The notes beneath the pieces are model-generated. The model saw only the letters and a program-made list of their open reading frames with translations. It had not been told where the DNA came from and made no database searches. A stretch of 64,000 bases of DNA, taken from assembly GCF_003935375.1 (NCBI RefSeq), contig NZ_RHQM01000011.1, positions 1-64,000 on the forward strand. The letters run 5' to 3'. Shown piece after piece: positions 37,625-46,056 of this stretch (within the stretch, counting starts at the first letter, position 1; each line of letters begins with the position of its first letter). The position numbers and the translations under genes were made by a program. The stretch comes from Stutzerimonas xanthomarina (GTDB lineage: Bacteria; Pseudomonadota; Gammaproteobacteria; Pseudomonadales; Pseudomonadaceae).

Positions 37625-38035
37625 GTGGAAGAAGTCATCGAACAGCTGCGCGAGCTCAACGAGCCGGTGCCGGTACCGCTGGAACTGCCCGACGACGATC
37701 TCTTGGTGGAGATCGAGGAACAGCTGTTGATCAACCTCCCGTTCGGCCTGCGCGAGTTCCTGCTTCAGGTCAGCGATGTGATTTACGGGCGCCTGGAGCC
37801 GGTCACCGCCACCGATCCGCAGTCACACACCTACCTGCCGGAAGTCGCCGCCAATGCCTGGGATGCCGGCGTGCCGCGCGATCTGATCCCGATCTGCCAG
37901 GACGGGCGCGACTACTACGTGGTCGATCTGGAAGGCGAAGTCACCCTGTGGGACGGCGACGACTGCGAGCTGACCGATGAGGAAACCTGGGAGACCGTCT
38001 GGCATTGGGCGCGCGACGTCTGGCTGGAAAGCTGA
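37625..38035 (+). CDS. SMI1/KNR4 (SUKH) family protein
   Basis: 136 residues, acidic, no signal peptide. The SUKH signature is visible: LPDDDLLVEIEEQLLINLPF, LREFLLQVSDVIYG, and DLIPICQDGRDYYVVDLEGEVTLW. Family members are often immunity proteins for nuclease-type toxins, but single housekeeping copies are common in Pseudomonas, and no toxin gene is adjacent. The GTG start is preceded by AGGAGG 7 bases away. Function unassigned. Confidence 0.8.
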   Translation: MEEVIEQLRELNEPVPVPLELPDDDLLVEIEEQLLINLPFGLREFLLQVSDVIYGRLEPVTATDPQSHTYLPEVAANAWDAGVPRDLIPICQDGRDYYVVDLEGEVTLWDGDDCELTDEETWETVWHWARDVWLES

Positions 38036-38117
38036 AGCGGATATACGACGGTATCGACACGGCGGCGCCGCGACGGCCTGTTAAGCTGTGCGCCCGCCGG
38101 ACACTTTCCGTTACTTC

Positions 38118-38492
38118 ATGCTGACTCTGAGCAATCTGTTTCTGTTCATGCTGCTGGCTGCCGCCGGCGCCTGGCTGTGGCACTCCCACGGTATTCGCGA
38201 GCGCGCCCTGCAGGCGGTGCGCCGGCACTGCCAGAAGCTCGATGTGGAATTGCTCGACGGCAATGTAGCCTTTCGCAAGCTGACGCTGTTGCCGGATGCA
38301 CGCGGCCAGCGCCGGCTCGCGCGTATCTACGGGTTCGAGTTCACCGTCACTGGTGAGCAGCGCCACCCCGGCACCATCGTCATGTTCGGTGCGCAGGTCG
38401 GTCGTATCGAGCTGGCGGCGCATCCGTTCCGGCCCGCCGACGAGCCGGGGCGGGTGATTCAATTGGACGACTGGCGCCGCCCCCGCGAATGA
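38118..38492 (+). CDS. DUF3301 small membrane-anchored protein
   Basis: 124 residues. One N-terminal membrane helix (LSNLFLFMLLAAAGAWLWHS) followed by a soluble part (ALQAVRRHCQKLDVELLDG, RARIYGFEFTVTGEQRH-type sequence). It resembles the DUF3301 family of unknown function. The ATG at 38118 directly precedes the membrane helix; an in-frame codon 30 bases upstream is less likely. Convergent with the GTPase gene, 4 bases apart. Confidence 0.75.
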   Translation: MLTLSNLFLFMLLAAAGAWLWHSHGIRERALQAVRRHCQKLDVELLDGNVAFRKLTLLPDARGQRRLARIYGFEFTVTGEQRHPGTIVMFGAQVGRIELAAHPFRPADEPGRVIQLDDWRRPRE

Positions 38493-38496
38493 CAGG

Positions 38497-39483
38497 TCAT
38501 TCGTCGATAAGGCACTCGACCATGCCCTGTTGCAGTTCCGCCTGCGACTGAGGTTCGCTGAAGATCAGCTCTATCCTTGAATCCCGCCGCCATTCGCTGC
38601 TCCTGAAGACCAACGCCTGACCGTCCAGTGCGTTGGCTGACTGCCAGTTGCTGCGGCCGTGGGCCACCAGCTTGGCGCGACGCCAGGGCCAGCGCGTCAG
38701 CCATTGCGAGAGCTGGCCGAGATCGAAGCGCTGGCTCGGGTGCCAGCGCCAGCCGATGCTCCAGTGCTCTGCTGTCGCCTGAACCTGGCAGATCGGCTGG
38801 CGCGGATCGAGCCACACCTGCGCCAGCGTCGCCGACCCGCTGGGCAGGGTGGTCGCGCGTGTCGGTTCACTGGCGCGTGCGCCGATACCGGGAAGCTGTT
38901 CCAGGGACAGCTGGCCTTGCGTGGTCCAGTAAAGCGGCTGCTCAGGCAGTTGCTCGGCCAGTCGGGTACGGCTGGGTTGGTCCAGCGTTTCGCTCTTGTT
39001 CATCAGCAGCAGGCCGGCTTGGGCCAGGGCCTGCTGCTGGCTGTCGGGCAGGGGTTCGCCGCGGCTGAGGGCGGCCGCATCCAGTACCAGCACGGTTGGC
39101 TGGACGCTCAGCACGTTCTGCCATGGCGGTAGCCTGAGCTGCCGCAGCAATTCCGCCGGGTGGCCCAGGCCGGAGGGTTCGATCAGCAAGCGGTCTGGTT
39201 TTGCCTGACGCAGCAGGCGCGCCAGGCCGACCTGGAACGGCACGCCGTTGACACAACACAGGCAGCCGCCGGGGATCTCCGCCAGGCTGATGCCGTCTGC
39301 TTCGGTCGTCAGTAACGCGGCATCCAGCCCGATCTGGCCGAACTCGTTGATCAGCACCGCCCAGCGTTCGCCGGCGGGCTTCTGATCGAGCAGATGGCGA
39401 ATCAGGCTGGTTTTGCCGGCGCCAAGCGGGCCGCCGATGAGATGGGTCGGGATATGTTCGAGCATGGCGGCTATGGTGCGCAT
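38497..39483 (-). CDS. COG0523 (CobW/YjiA) family GTPase
   Basis: 328 residues. Metal-linked G3E GTPase. The P-loop is GGPLGAGKTSLIRHLLDQ, the metal-binding motif is GGCLCC (about 75-80), and NKSE serves as the base-recognition motif (usually NKxD). The C-terminal CobW_C domain covers about 220-328. Such proteins act as metallochaperones, often for zinc, or in cobalamin synthesis. No zinc-uptake or cobalamin genes adjoin, so the metal is not predictable. Confidence 0.88.
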   Translation of the reverse strand: MRTIAAMLEHIPTHLIGGPLGAGKTSLIRHLLDQKPAGERWAVLINEFGQIGLDAALLTTEADGISLAEIPGGCLCCVNGVPFQVGLARLLRQAKPDRLLIEPSGLGHPAELLRQLRLPPWQNVLSVQPTVLVLDAAALSRGEPLPDSQQQALAQAGLLLMNKSETLDQPSRTRLAEQLPEQPLYWTTQGQLSLEQLPGIGARASEPTRATTLPSGSATLAQVWLDPRQPICQVQATAEHWSIGWRWHPSQRFDLGQLSQWLTRWPWRRAKLVAHGRSNWQSANALDGQALVFRSSEWRRDSRIELIFSEPQSQAELQQGMVECLIDE

Positions 39484-39553
39484 TTTGCGCTGGGTCTGAA
39501 AGGGGCGGGTGGCTCATGTTAAAGTCGCCGGCGATTCTCGGAGAGGTGAAATC

Positions 39554-39916
39554 GTGCGGTTACCGTTCTTGCTGACAGCCCTGTGCGGCCCGCTCGTCGC
39601 TGGCGATGTGATGGCCGAAGCGTGCGTCATTAACAGCCACGACGACCGCGTGGCAGTGAAGCTTTGCCAGGCGAACATCAACATTCCCGCAGAGCTGTTC
39701 CGCACCGGCTTCTGTCAGCCGCAGCTGAAGGATCACGAAGTCGAAGTGGAGTTCGTCGATCAGTGCCCGGACGGGGCCTTCGGTGTCTGCCGCAACGCGC
39801 AGGTGTCGAACATGCCGTACCGGCAGGACATTCACTATTACGGCATCGCCAGTGATGCGCGGTTTCTCCAGCCCGCTTGCGAGCAGAGCAACCAGGGCAG
39901 TTGGGAGAAGCACTGA
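39554..39916 (+). CDS. Exported cysteine-rich hypothetical protein
   Basis: 120 residues. N-terminal signal peptide (MRLPFLLTALCGPLVAGDVMAEA), then a mature part with six cysteines that could form three disulfides. The GTG start follows GGAGAGG by 7 bases and places the signal peptide at the N-terminus; upstream in-frame codons would bury it. No family recognised. Likely periplasmic. A parS-like site follows the stop. Confidence 0.65.
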   Translation: MRLPFLLTALCGPLVAGDVMAEACVINSHDDRVAVKLCQANINIPAELFRTGFCQPQLKDHEVEVEFVDQCPDGAFGVCRNAQVSNMPYRQDIHYYGIASDARFLQPACEQSNQGSWEKH

Positions 39917-39937
39917 CTCCCGCCCAGCAACCATGGG

Positions 39938-39953
39938 GGTTTCACGTGGAACC
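39938..39953. promoter_or_regulatory. parS: parS-like partition site
   Basis: GGTTTCACGTGGAACC: the 14-base core GTTTCACGTGGAAC matches Pseudomonas parS, and only the outermost bases differ. Unlike the recF sites it is intergenic, about 20 kb from parB. Confidence 0.7.
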
Positions 39954-39976
39954 CCTGCTGATTTCCCGGTTGCCTT

Positions 39977-40501
39977 CTACCGAGCCGGTTTCAATGCGCC
40001 GCAATCGTCCGCTATCCAGCGCGCGTGGGATTCGATTCGCGAGGTACCGGTCTCGGTGCCTTGGCGGTATTCACTTTCCACGGTACTGACGAACTCCTTG
40101 TCGCTGATGAAGCGCGTCTCGCCCTGACCTCGGGCATCAGGGCACTCGAACCTGAATTTCCACAGCTTGTCGCCACGCTCGGTGATCTCCTGGGTACAGG
40201 CCGGGTCATCCTGAAAGGGCAGCTCATCGGACTCCACCTGGGCCTTGCTCAGACAGATCTGCACGCCCTTGCCGCCGAGTTTCACGCCCTGCGCGGCCAG
40301 CATCTCCTCCATCATCCGGCGCTGGTCGGCGGGCAGGTTCTCCATCTGCGCCAGCATCGCGTCCATGCCGGGCATCTGTTGGCCGTCCACCTGTATATCG
40401 CCGCTGCTGAATTCCCAGAGGCCCGGCAGAATCTGCGCATGGGCTGGCAGCAGTGTCAGGGAGAGAAGCGCGAAAGCGGCCAGACGTGGCAGTTGAGTCA
40501 T
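39977..40501 (-). CDS. DUF3617 family exported protein
   Basis: 174 residues. Signal peptide MTQLPRLAAFALLSLTLLPAHA, then QILPGLWEFSSGDIQVDGQQMPG and CPDARGQGETRFISDKEF, the pattern of DUF3617. Cysteines in the mature part may pair in the periplasm. The ATG at 40501 follows GGAGG; upstream in-frame sequence is rejected because it hides the signal peptide. Function unknown. Divergent from the ECF sigma gene. Confidence 0.8.
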   Translation of the reverse strand: MTQLPRLAAFALLSLTLLPAHAQILPGLWEFSSGDIQVDGQQMPGMDAMLAQMENLPADQRRMMEEMLAAQGVKLGGKGVQICLSKAQVESDELPFQDDPACTQEITERGDKLWKFRFECPDARGQGETRFISDKEFVSTVESEYRQGTETGTSRIESHARWIADDCGALKPAR

Positions 40502-40623
40502 GAGCGTGCCTCCGGAGATGGGTTGTTCCTTCAGCCTAGTCGAGCTTTTTCTGCACCGTGCTCGAACGGACGTCGGTGGACAAAAGAACGCGATACAGCG
40601 ATTGCCGATGGATTTGTGCTGTT

Positions 40624-40646
40624 GAGAAGCGTTAGCATTAACGCTT
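40624..40646. promoter_or_regulatory. Candidate Fur box and dyad before the ECF sigma gene
   Basis: Bases 40624-40642 match the 19-base Fur consensus at 12 positions by hand. Overlapping it is a perfect 8-bp dyad AAGCGTTA / TAACGCTT (40627-40646, 4-base spacer). It lies just upstream of the sigma gene ribosome site, where an iron repressor would act. Iron control is inferred. Confidence 0.45.
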
Positions 40647-40667
40647 GCAGCGCTCATGGGAGGCCGC

Positions 40668-41183
40668 GTGGCAATTGAAGGTATGGTTCGACAGCAGATG
40701 CTGCATCGGCTCTATGCCGAGCATCACGGCTGGCTTAACGGCTGGCTGCGGCGTCAGCTGGGCTGTAATCAGCGGGCCGCCGACCTCGCGCAGGACACCT
40801 TCGTGCGGGTGATGACCAAGGATCAGGACGTGGGCGCCATCCGCGAACCCAGAGCCTACCTGCATACCATCGCCAAGGGCCTGTTGATCAACCATTGGCG
40901 GCGCCGACAGATCGAGCAGGCCTATCTTGATGCGCTGGCACTGCAACCCGAGCCCGTGGCGCCATCGCCGGAATCCCAGGCGTTGATCGTCGAAACCTTG
41001 CTGCAGGTCGACGCCATGCTGGCCCAGCTGCCGGCGAAGGTGCGCAGCGCCTTTCTCATGTCGCAGCTGCAGGGCATGACCTACGCCGCAATCGCCATCG
41101 AACTCGGCGTTTCCGAGCGGATGGTGAAGAAGTACATGGCTCAGGCCATGTTGCATTGCCTGCTGCTGGTGGCGGAGGACTGA
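40668..41183 (+). CDS. ECF sigma factor, FecI type
   Basis: 171 residues. Region 2 (RLYAEHHGWLNGWLRRQLG, DLAQDTFVRVM) and region 4 (LPAKVRSAFLMSQLQGMTYAAIA, SERMVKKYMAQAM) are those of FecI-like iron-starvation sigma factors. GTG 40668 is chosen because GGGAGG ends 4 bases upstream; ATG 40656 and ATG 40683 are alternatives. The stop overlaps the fecR-like ATG (TGATG). It should drive the TonB receptor downstream. Confidence 0.92.
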   Translation: MAIEGMVRQQMLHRLYAEHHGWLNGWLRRQLGCNQRAADLAQDTFVRVMTKDQDVGAIREPRAYLHTIAKGLLINHWRRRQIEQAYLDALALQPEPVAPSPESQALIVETLLQVDAMLAQLPAKVRSAFLMSQLQGMTYAAIAIELGVSERMVKKYMAQAMLHCLLLVAED

Positions 41184-42145
41184 TGGGCATCGATTACCGC
41201 GTGCTGCAGGAAGCGGCGAAGTGGTTTGCCGTGTTGCAGTCCGGTGCGGCCAGCGCTGGCGAGCGCCAGGCCTGGAGCGCGTGGCTGGAACAGCCGGAAC
41301 ATGCCCGCGCGTGGGCCAAGGTCGAACGCATCAGTGGCCAGTTCCAGCCGCTGGCCGACGATGCCGTCGGGCGCACTGCCGGCGCGATGTTGCACAGCCG
41401 CCAATCGAACCGTCGCCAGGCACTGAAGGTGCTGTCCGTGCTTTGTGGCGGCGCGGCACTGAGCCTGGCCGGCGGATCGCTGCCCTGGCGACAGTGGACG
41501 GCCGATGAGCGGACCGCGGTTGGTGAGGTGCGCGATCTGCGCCTGGCTGATGGCTCGCAGCTCTGGCTGAACACCGATACCGCGGTGGATATTGCCGATG
41601 ACGCGACCGCGCGCAGGCTGGCGCTTTACCACGGTGAGCTGCTGGTCGATGCCTCGCCCAGCCAAGGCGGGCGGCCGTTGCTGCTGACCAGTCGTGAAGG
41701 TCGCGTGCGCAGCGAGCAGGCCGCGCGTTTCTCGCTGCGCCAGGAAGATGGCCATACCCGGCTGAGCGTGTTCGCCGGCGTTGTGGATATCCAGCTGGAC
41801 GGCTTAGGCATCACCCGTGTGGCGGCCGGGCAGCAGACCGATTTCAGTCGCCGATACATAGCCCCCTTGTCAGCGGCCCGCGCCGAACATCAGGCCTGGG
41901 CGAGCGGCGTATTACTGGCCGACAACCAGCGGCTGGAGGATTTCCTCGTCGAACTGTCGCGCTATCGACACGGCTATCTCGGCTGCGATCCGCGTATCGC
42001 CGATCTGCGCGTGGTCGGCGCCTTTCCCCTCGGTGACACCGAGCGTGTGCTGGATGCGCTGGCGGCGACGCTGCCGGTGCGCATCGAGCGGCGCATGGCC
42101 TGGTGGGTCAGCCTCGAACCTGCCGCGGCACGGGGTGGCGTGTAG
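41183..42145 (+). CDS. FecR-type anti-sigma sensor
   Basis: 320 residues. N-terminal cytoplasmic anti-sigma domain (EAAKWFAVLQSGAASAGERQAW, WLEQPEHARAWAKVE), a membrane segment near residues 80-97 (VLSVLCGGAALSLAGGS), then the periplasmic FecR domain (RLADGSQLWLNTDTAVDI). It relays receptor occupancy to the sigma factor. It is translationally coupled to the sigma gene and lies 99 bases before the receptor. Confidence 0.93.
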   Translation: MGIDYRVLQEAAKWFAVLQSGAASAGERQAWSAWLEQPEHARAWAKVERISGQFQPLADDAVGRTAGAMLHSRQSNRRQALKVLSVLCGGAALSLAGGSLPWRQWTADERTAVGEVRDLRLADGSQLWLNTDTAVDIADDATARRLALYHGELLVDASPSQGGRPLLLTSREGRVRSEQAARFSLRQEDGHTRLSVFAGVVDIQLDGLGITRVAAGQQTDFSRRYIAPLSAARAEHQAWASGVLLADNQRLEDFLVELSRYRHGYLGCDPRIADLRVVGAFPLGDTERVLDALAATLPVRIERRMAWWVSLEPAAARGGV

Positions 42146-42244
42146 TTCGCTGCGGACACGAATAAAAAATATTCGCATCTGCAGTTCCCTTTCTTCGATC
42201 TGGTTGGGCATAGGGCTAAATCCGTCACTCGAACAGGAACACCC

Positions 42245-44764
42245 ATGCGCTCGACCGCCTTGCCGTTCATTCCCAATCGCTCCCGCGCCTTGGCGCTCGG
42301 CATTCGTGCCGCGCTGCTGTGCCTGCCGCTGGCCAGCGTCGTGCCTGGCGCTGCCATGGCGCAGTCTGCTACCCAGCAGGTGGTGCGCAGCTACGACATT
42401 CCCGCCGGCCCGCTCTCCAGCGCACTGAGCCGTTTCGCCGGTGAAGCAGGTGTGCTGCTCTCGGTGGATGGCAGCCTGCTGCAGGGCCTGGACAGCAACG
42501 GCCTGCAAGGGCAGTACGGCGTTGACGACGGTTTCGCTGCGTTGCTGCAGGGTAGCGGCCTGCAGGCCGTCCGCGACAGCCAGGGCAACTACTCGCTAGC
42601 GCGCCGTAGCGCGCAGACCGATGCCGTCGAACTGCAACCGATGACCGTCGAAGGTTTCGCCCTGGGCAACGCGCTGGGTTCAATGGAAGGCTACAACGCG
42701 ACCCACAGCAGCGTGGCGACCAAGACCAGTATGCCGTTGGTGCGCACCTCGCAAAGCGTTTCCGTGGTCACGCGGGAGCAAATTGAGGATCAAGGGTCTC
42801 AAACTGTCTCGGAGGCGATTCGTTATGCCCCTGGTGTTGTGACAAACCCTTACGGGGCGACCAAACGCTACGACTATGTCGCCATGCGCGGCTTCAATGA
42901 TGGTTCTGTGGATAACATCATCGTCGACGGACTCAAGTCGATGAGCGACGCGGGTACCTTCAGTAGCCTGCAGGTCGACCCATATTTCGTTGAGCGTATC
43001 GACGTGCTCAAGGGGCCGTCCTCGGTTCTGTATGGAAGAAGCAATCCCGGCGGCCTTGTTGCATTGACCACCAAGCGGCCCCAGTTCGAAGCGCGTCGTT
43101 CAGTACAGCTGTCTGCAGGGAGTAACGACTACAAAAGCATCGGATTCGACTTCACCGGTCCGCTGACCGACAGCGTTGCGTATCGCCTCGTGGGCATCGC
43201 CAAGGATGCGAATTCGCAGTTCGATCACGTTGAAGAGACGCGGTATACCTTGATGCCCAGCGTGGCGATCAATTTCAGCGAAGATACCTCACTAAACCTG
43301 TATGCCTATCTGCAGAGTGATCCGCAAAGCGGATATCACGGTGGTCTGCCGGCTTCCGGGACGCTTTATCCCCACACCAACGGCCAGAGGATCTCGGACA
43401 GTTTCTTTGAAGGTGAGCCGGGTCTAGATACCGCGAAACGCGATCAGCAAATGTTTGGCTATGAGTTTCAGCATCGACTGAATGATGTTTGGAGCGTGCG
43501 GCAGAACTTTCGTTATTTGGATTCGGAACACTCCCAAGAGCAGATATATGCGTGGGGCTACGACATCTATACCCCTAACCCCGACGAACTTTACCGTCAG
43601 TACACCGGTGCCAAGGAAGCGCTGCATTCCTGGATCGTCGATAACATGGTGCAGGCGGAGTTCCTGACTGGATCAGCGATCCATACATTGGTAATGGGGC
43701 TTGATTATCAGCGCATCAAGAATGTGGTCGACTGGGCGTATGGGCAGCCTAGCAATATTGACCCGTTTAACCCCAGCTATGGAAACGACGAGGTTGCCTA
43801 TTACCCACCCTTTGACCTTTACAGTTACCTGCGCCGCAAGGAGCAGACTGGCGTCTATATTCAGGATCTGATTGAGGTGGGTCGCTGGAACCTTTCGCTG
43901 GGCCTGCGCAAAGACTGGTTTGAGGTTTCGGAAACCAACCGACTTGATGAATTCAGTTCTGTAACCGGTCTTCTAAGCCGAGCCAGCGGCACCGAAAACT
44001 CGCTTAATGATAGTAAGTTGACCGGTCGTGCCGGCGTGCTCTACCAGTTCGACAATGGCATCGCGCCGTATATCAGCTATTCAGAGTCCTTCAATCCGTC
44101 GACCTACAGTGATGCTGCCGGAAGCCTGATTGAGCCCTCCGAAGGTAAGCAGTGGGAACTGGGGTTGAAGTATCAGCCAACAGGTACAGACGATCTTTAT
44201 ACCGTCTCGCTTTTCCACATCTCGCAGGAAAACGTCGCGACCAAACAGGCCAGCGAAGACTTTTACCGTAACGCCGGCGAGGTGGAATCCCAAGGGGTTG
44301 AGCTGGAAGGGCGGGTTCATCTAACCGAGAACTTGAGAGTATTGGGCAGCTATACGTATACGGAGGTCGAATACACCAAGCCTTACTTCAACCGGGCTGC
44401 CGATAATATTACTCGCAACGTAAAGGGCAACACACCGGCACAGACGCCAGAGCATATGGCTAGCCTGTGGGCAGACTACCGGTTCACCACTAGCAGCCTA
44501 GCAGGGCTTAGCGCAGGGCTTGGCGTGCGCTACATGGGTAAGAGCTGGGCAGATGCCGAGAACGCCGTACATGTTCCGTCGTACACCCTGTATGACGCAT
44601 CGCTAAGCTACGATCTTGGCCAGGTTGGCATGAAAGGTACGGAGGTCCGTCTGAATGCCAATAATCTAACTGACGAAAGCTACGTAGCCTCCTGTGGAAG
44701 TCTCAACTTCTGCTACTACGGTGCTGAGCGCAACGTAACCGCAACAATCAGCCACGAGTTCTGA
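42245..44764 (+). CDS. TonB-dependent siderophore receptor with signalling domain
   Basis: 839 residues. Signal peptide (about 1-40), then an STN signalling domain (QQVVRSYDIPAGPLSSALSRFAG ... to about 120). The plug follows (PLVRTSQSVSVVTREQIEDQ, VDGLKSM, VLKGPSSVLYGRSNPGGL), and then the beta barrel ending NVTATISHEF with the terminal phenylalanine. The late CGSLNFCYYGAERNV disulfide motif is seen in hydroxamate-type receptors. Coupled with the sigma/anti-sigma pair, it should both import and sense its ligand. Base composition drops sharply at about 42,780 and recovers after the stop, suggesting the plug and barrel were exchanged. The ligand cannot be told. Confidence 0.93.
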   Translation: MRSTALPFIPNRSRALALGIRAALLCLPLASVVPGAAMAQSATQQVVRSYDIPAGPLSSALSRFAGEAGVLLSVDGSLLQGLDSNGLQGQYGVDDGFAALLQGSGLQAVRDSQGNYSLARRSAQTDAVELQPMTVEGFALGNALGSMEGYNATHSSVATKTSMPLVRTSQSVSVVTREQIEDQGSQTVSEAIRYAPGVVTNPYGATKRYDYVAMRGFNDGSVDNIIVDGLKSMSDAGTFSSLQVDPYFVERIDVLKGPSSVLYGRSNPGGLVALTTKRPQFEARRSVQLSAGSNDYKSIGFDFTGPLTDSVAYRLVGIAKDANSQFDHVEETRYTLMPSVAINFSEDTSLNLYAYLQSDPQSGYHGGLPASGTLYPHTNGQRISDSFFEGEPGLDTAKRDQQMFGYEFQHRLNDVWSVRQNFRYLDSEHSQEQIYAWGYDIYTPNPDELYRQYTGAKEALHSWIVDNMVQAEFLTGSAIHTLVMGLDYQRIKNVVDWAYGQPSNIDPFNPSYGNDEVAYYPPFDLYSYLRRKEQTGVYIQDLIEVGRWNLSLGLRKDWFEVSETNRLDEFSSVTGLLSRASGTENSLNDSKLTGRAGVLYQFDNGIAPYISYSESFNPSTYSDAAGSLIEPSEGKQWELGLKYQPTGTDDLYTVSLFHISQENVATKQASEDFYRNAGEVESQGVELEGRVHLTENLRVLGSYTYTEVEYTKPYFNRAADNITRNVKGNTPAQTPEHMASLWADYRFTTSSLAGLSAGLGVRYMGKSWADAENAVHVPSYTLYDASLSYDLGQVGMKGTEVRLNANNLTDESYVASCGSLNFCYYGAERNVTATISHEF

Positions 44765-44774
44765 CCGATAAACC

Positions 44775-44802
44775 AGCCGCCGGCCCCACAGGGCCGGCGG
44801 CT
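44775..44802 (+). terminator. Hairpin between receptor and PepSY gene
   Basis: Perfect 12-bp stem AGCCGCCGGCCC / GGGCCGGCGGCT around a CACA loop, followed by TTGTGCTTT. It lies 10 bases after the receptor stop and 30 before the next start, so it may act as a partial terminator that lowers PepSY expression. Confidence 0.65.
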
Positions 44803-44832
44803 TTGTGCTTTCTGAAGGACGGACAACCGACG

Positions 44833-46038
44833 ATGCGTTCCATTCTTGTGCTTGTGCACCGCTATATCGGCCTGGCCACCGCGGTATTCCTGTTCCTTGC
44901 TGGTATCACCGGCAGCATCCTGGCCTTCCACCACGAACTGGACGAATGGCTCAACCCCGAGTTCTACCACACCACCAGCGAGGGGCCGGTGCTGGCGCCG
45001 GGGACGCTGGTCGAGCGGGTCGAGCAGGCCAACCCGCGTATGCAGGTCTGGTACATGGAATTTCCCAGTGAGCCCGGTCACGCCGCTTTGATGGCGCTGG
45101 TGCCGCGTAATGATCCGGCGACTGGCAAGCCGTACGGCGAGCGCCCGGTGGTGCAGTACATCGATGCGGTGAGCGGCCACCCGGTGGGCACGCGCTACTG
45201 GGGCGAATGCTGCTTCTCGCGCAAGAACTTCGTGCCCTTCATCCTCGAGTTTCACTACAACCTGTCGTTGCCGGGCAACTGGGGGCTGTGGTTGATGGGT
45301 ATCGTAGCGATCGCCTGGGTGATCGATTGCTTCGTCTCGCTGGTGCTGACCTTTCCTCGTGGCCGGCCATTCTTTTCCAAGTGGTGGACGTCCTGGAAGA
45401 TCAAACGCCAGCGCATGAATCACGACGTGCACCGCGCCGGCGGCCTGTGGCTATGGCTGTTGCTCACACCGGTGGCGGTCAGCAGCGTGGCGATGAACCT
45501 GCCGGAGCAGGTGTTCAAGCCGGTGGTATCGCTGTTCTCGCCCGTTGAGCCGAGCGTCTACGAGGCCCGCGGGCGGATGCCGGCAGAGCAGCTGGGCACT
45601 ACCGCCTACGACTTCCACCAGGCGTACGAATACGCCATGCAGCACGCCTCCGAGCTCGGCCTGAGCGAGGCAATCACCGAGCTGTACTACAGCTTCGAGT
45701 ACAACTTCTATGGCGCCGGCTTCGGCGAGCACGACAGCAATCAGGGCAACGCCTGGCTGTTCTTCCATGGCACCGACGGTCGTCTGCTGGGGCAGGAGAT
45801 TCCCGGCCAGGGCACGCTGGGGCAGCAGTTCCATCTGCTGCAGCCGGCGATCCATGGCGGGCGCATCCTTGGCCTACCAGGGCGCATCCTCATCGCCGTG
45901 CTGGGCGTGGCGATCGCGGTGTTGTCGGTCACCGGTGTGGTGATCTGGTGGCGCAAGCGACGAGCACGCATCAGCGCGGTGCTGCGTGAACCTCGCAGGG
46001 GGAGTGCAGCGCCGGTTAGTCCGGTCGGTGAGCCATGA
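44833..46038 (+). CDS. PepSY-associated membrane protein
   Basis: 401 residues. Four membrane segments: LATAVFLFLAGITGSILAFHH near the start, LWLMGIVAIAWVIDCFVSLVLTF, LWLWLLLTPVAVSSVAMNLP, and ILIAVLGVAIAVLSVTGVVIWW near the end. Conserved histidines flank them (VHRYIG, FHHELDEW, NHDVHRAGG). This is the PepSY_TM type found beside siderophore receptors, likely reducing ferric siderophore at the inner membrane. The ATG at 44833 follows AAGGAC. Confidence 0.88.
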   Translation: MRSILVLVHRYIGLATAVFLFLAGITGSILAFHHELDEWLNPEFYHTTSEGPVLAPGTLVERVEQANPRMQVWYMEFPSEPGHAALMALVPRNDPATGKPYGERPVVQYIDAVSGHPVGTRYWGECCFSRKNFVPFILEFHYNLSLPGNWGLWLMGIVAIAWVIDCFVSLVLTFPRGRPFFSKWWTSWKIKRQRMNHDVHRAGGLWLWLLLTPVAVSSVAMNLPEQVFKPVVSLFSPVEPSVYEARGRMPAEQLGTTAYDFHQAYEYAMQHASELGLSEAITELYYSFEYNFYGAGFGEHDSNQGNAWLFFHGTDGRLLGQEIPGQGTLGQQFHLLQPAIHGGRILGLPGRILIAVLGVAIAVLSVTGVVIWWRKRRARISAVLREPRRGSAAPVSPVGEP

Positions 46039-46056
46039 TGGTCATGAGGTGAAGTG

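Noticed and set aside
37537..37980. A 147-codon plus-strand frame overlapping the SUKH gene
   Set aside because: Arg/Gly-rich shadow peptide in another frame; the SUKH gene has a strong AGGAGG site and family motifs.
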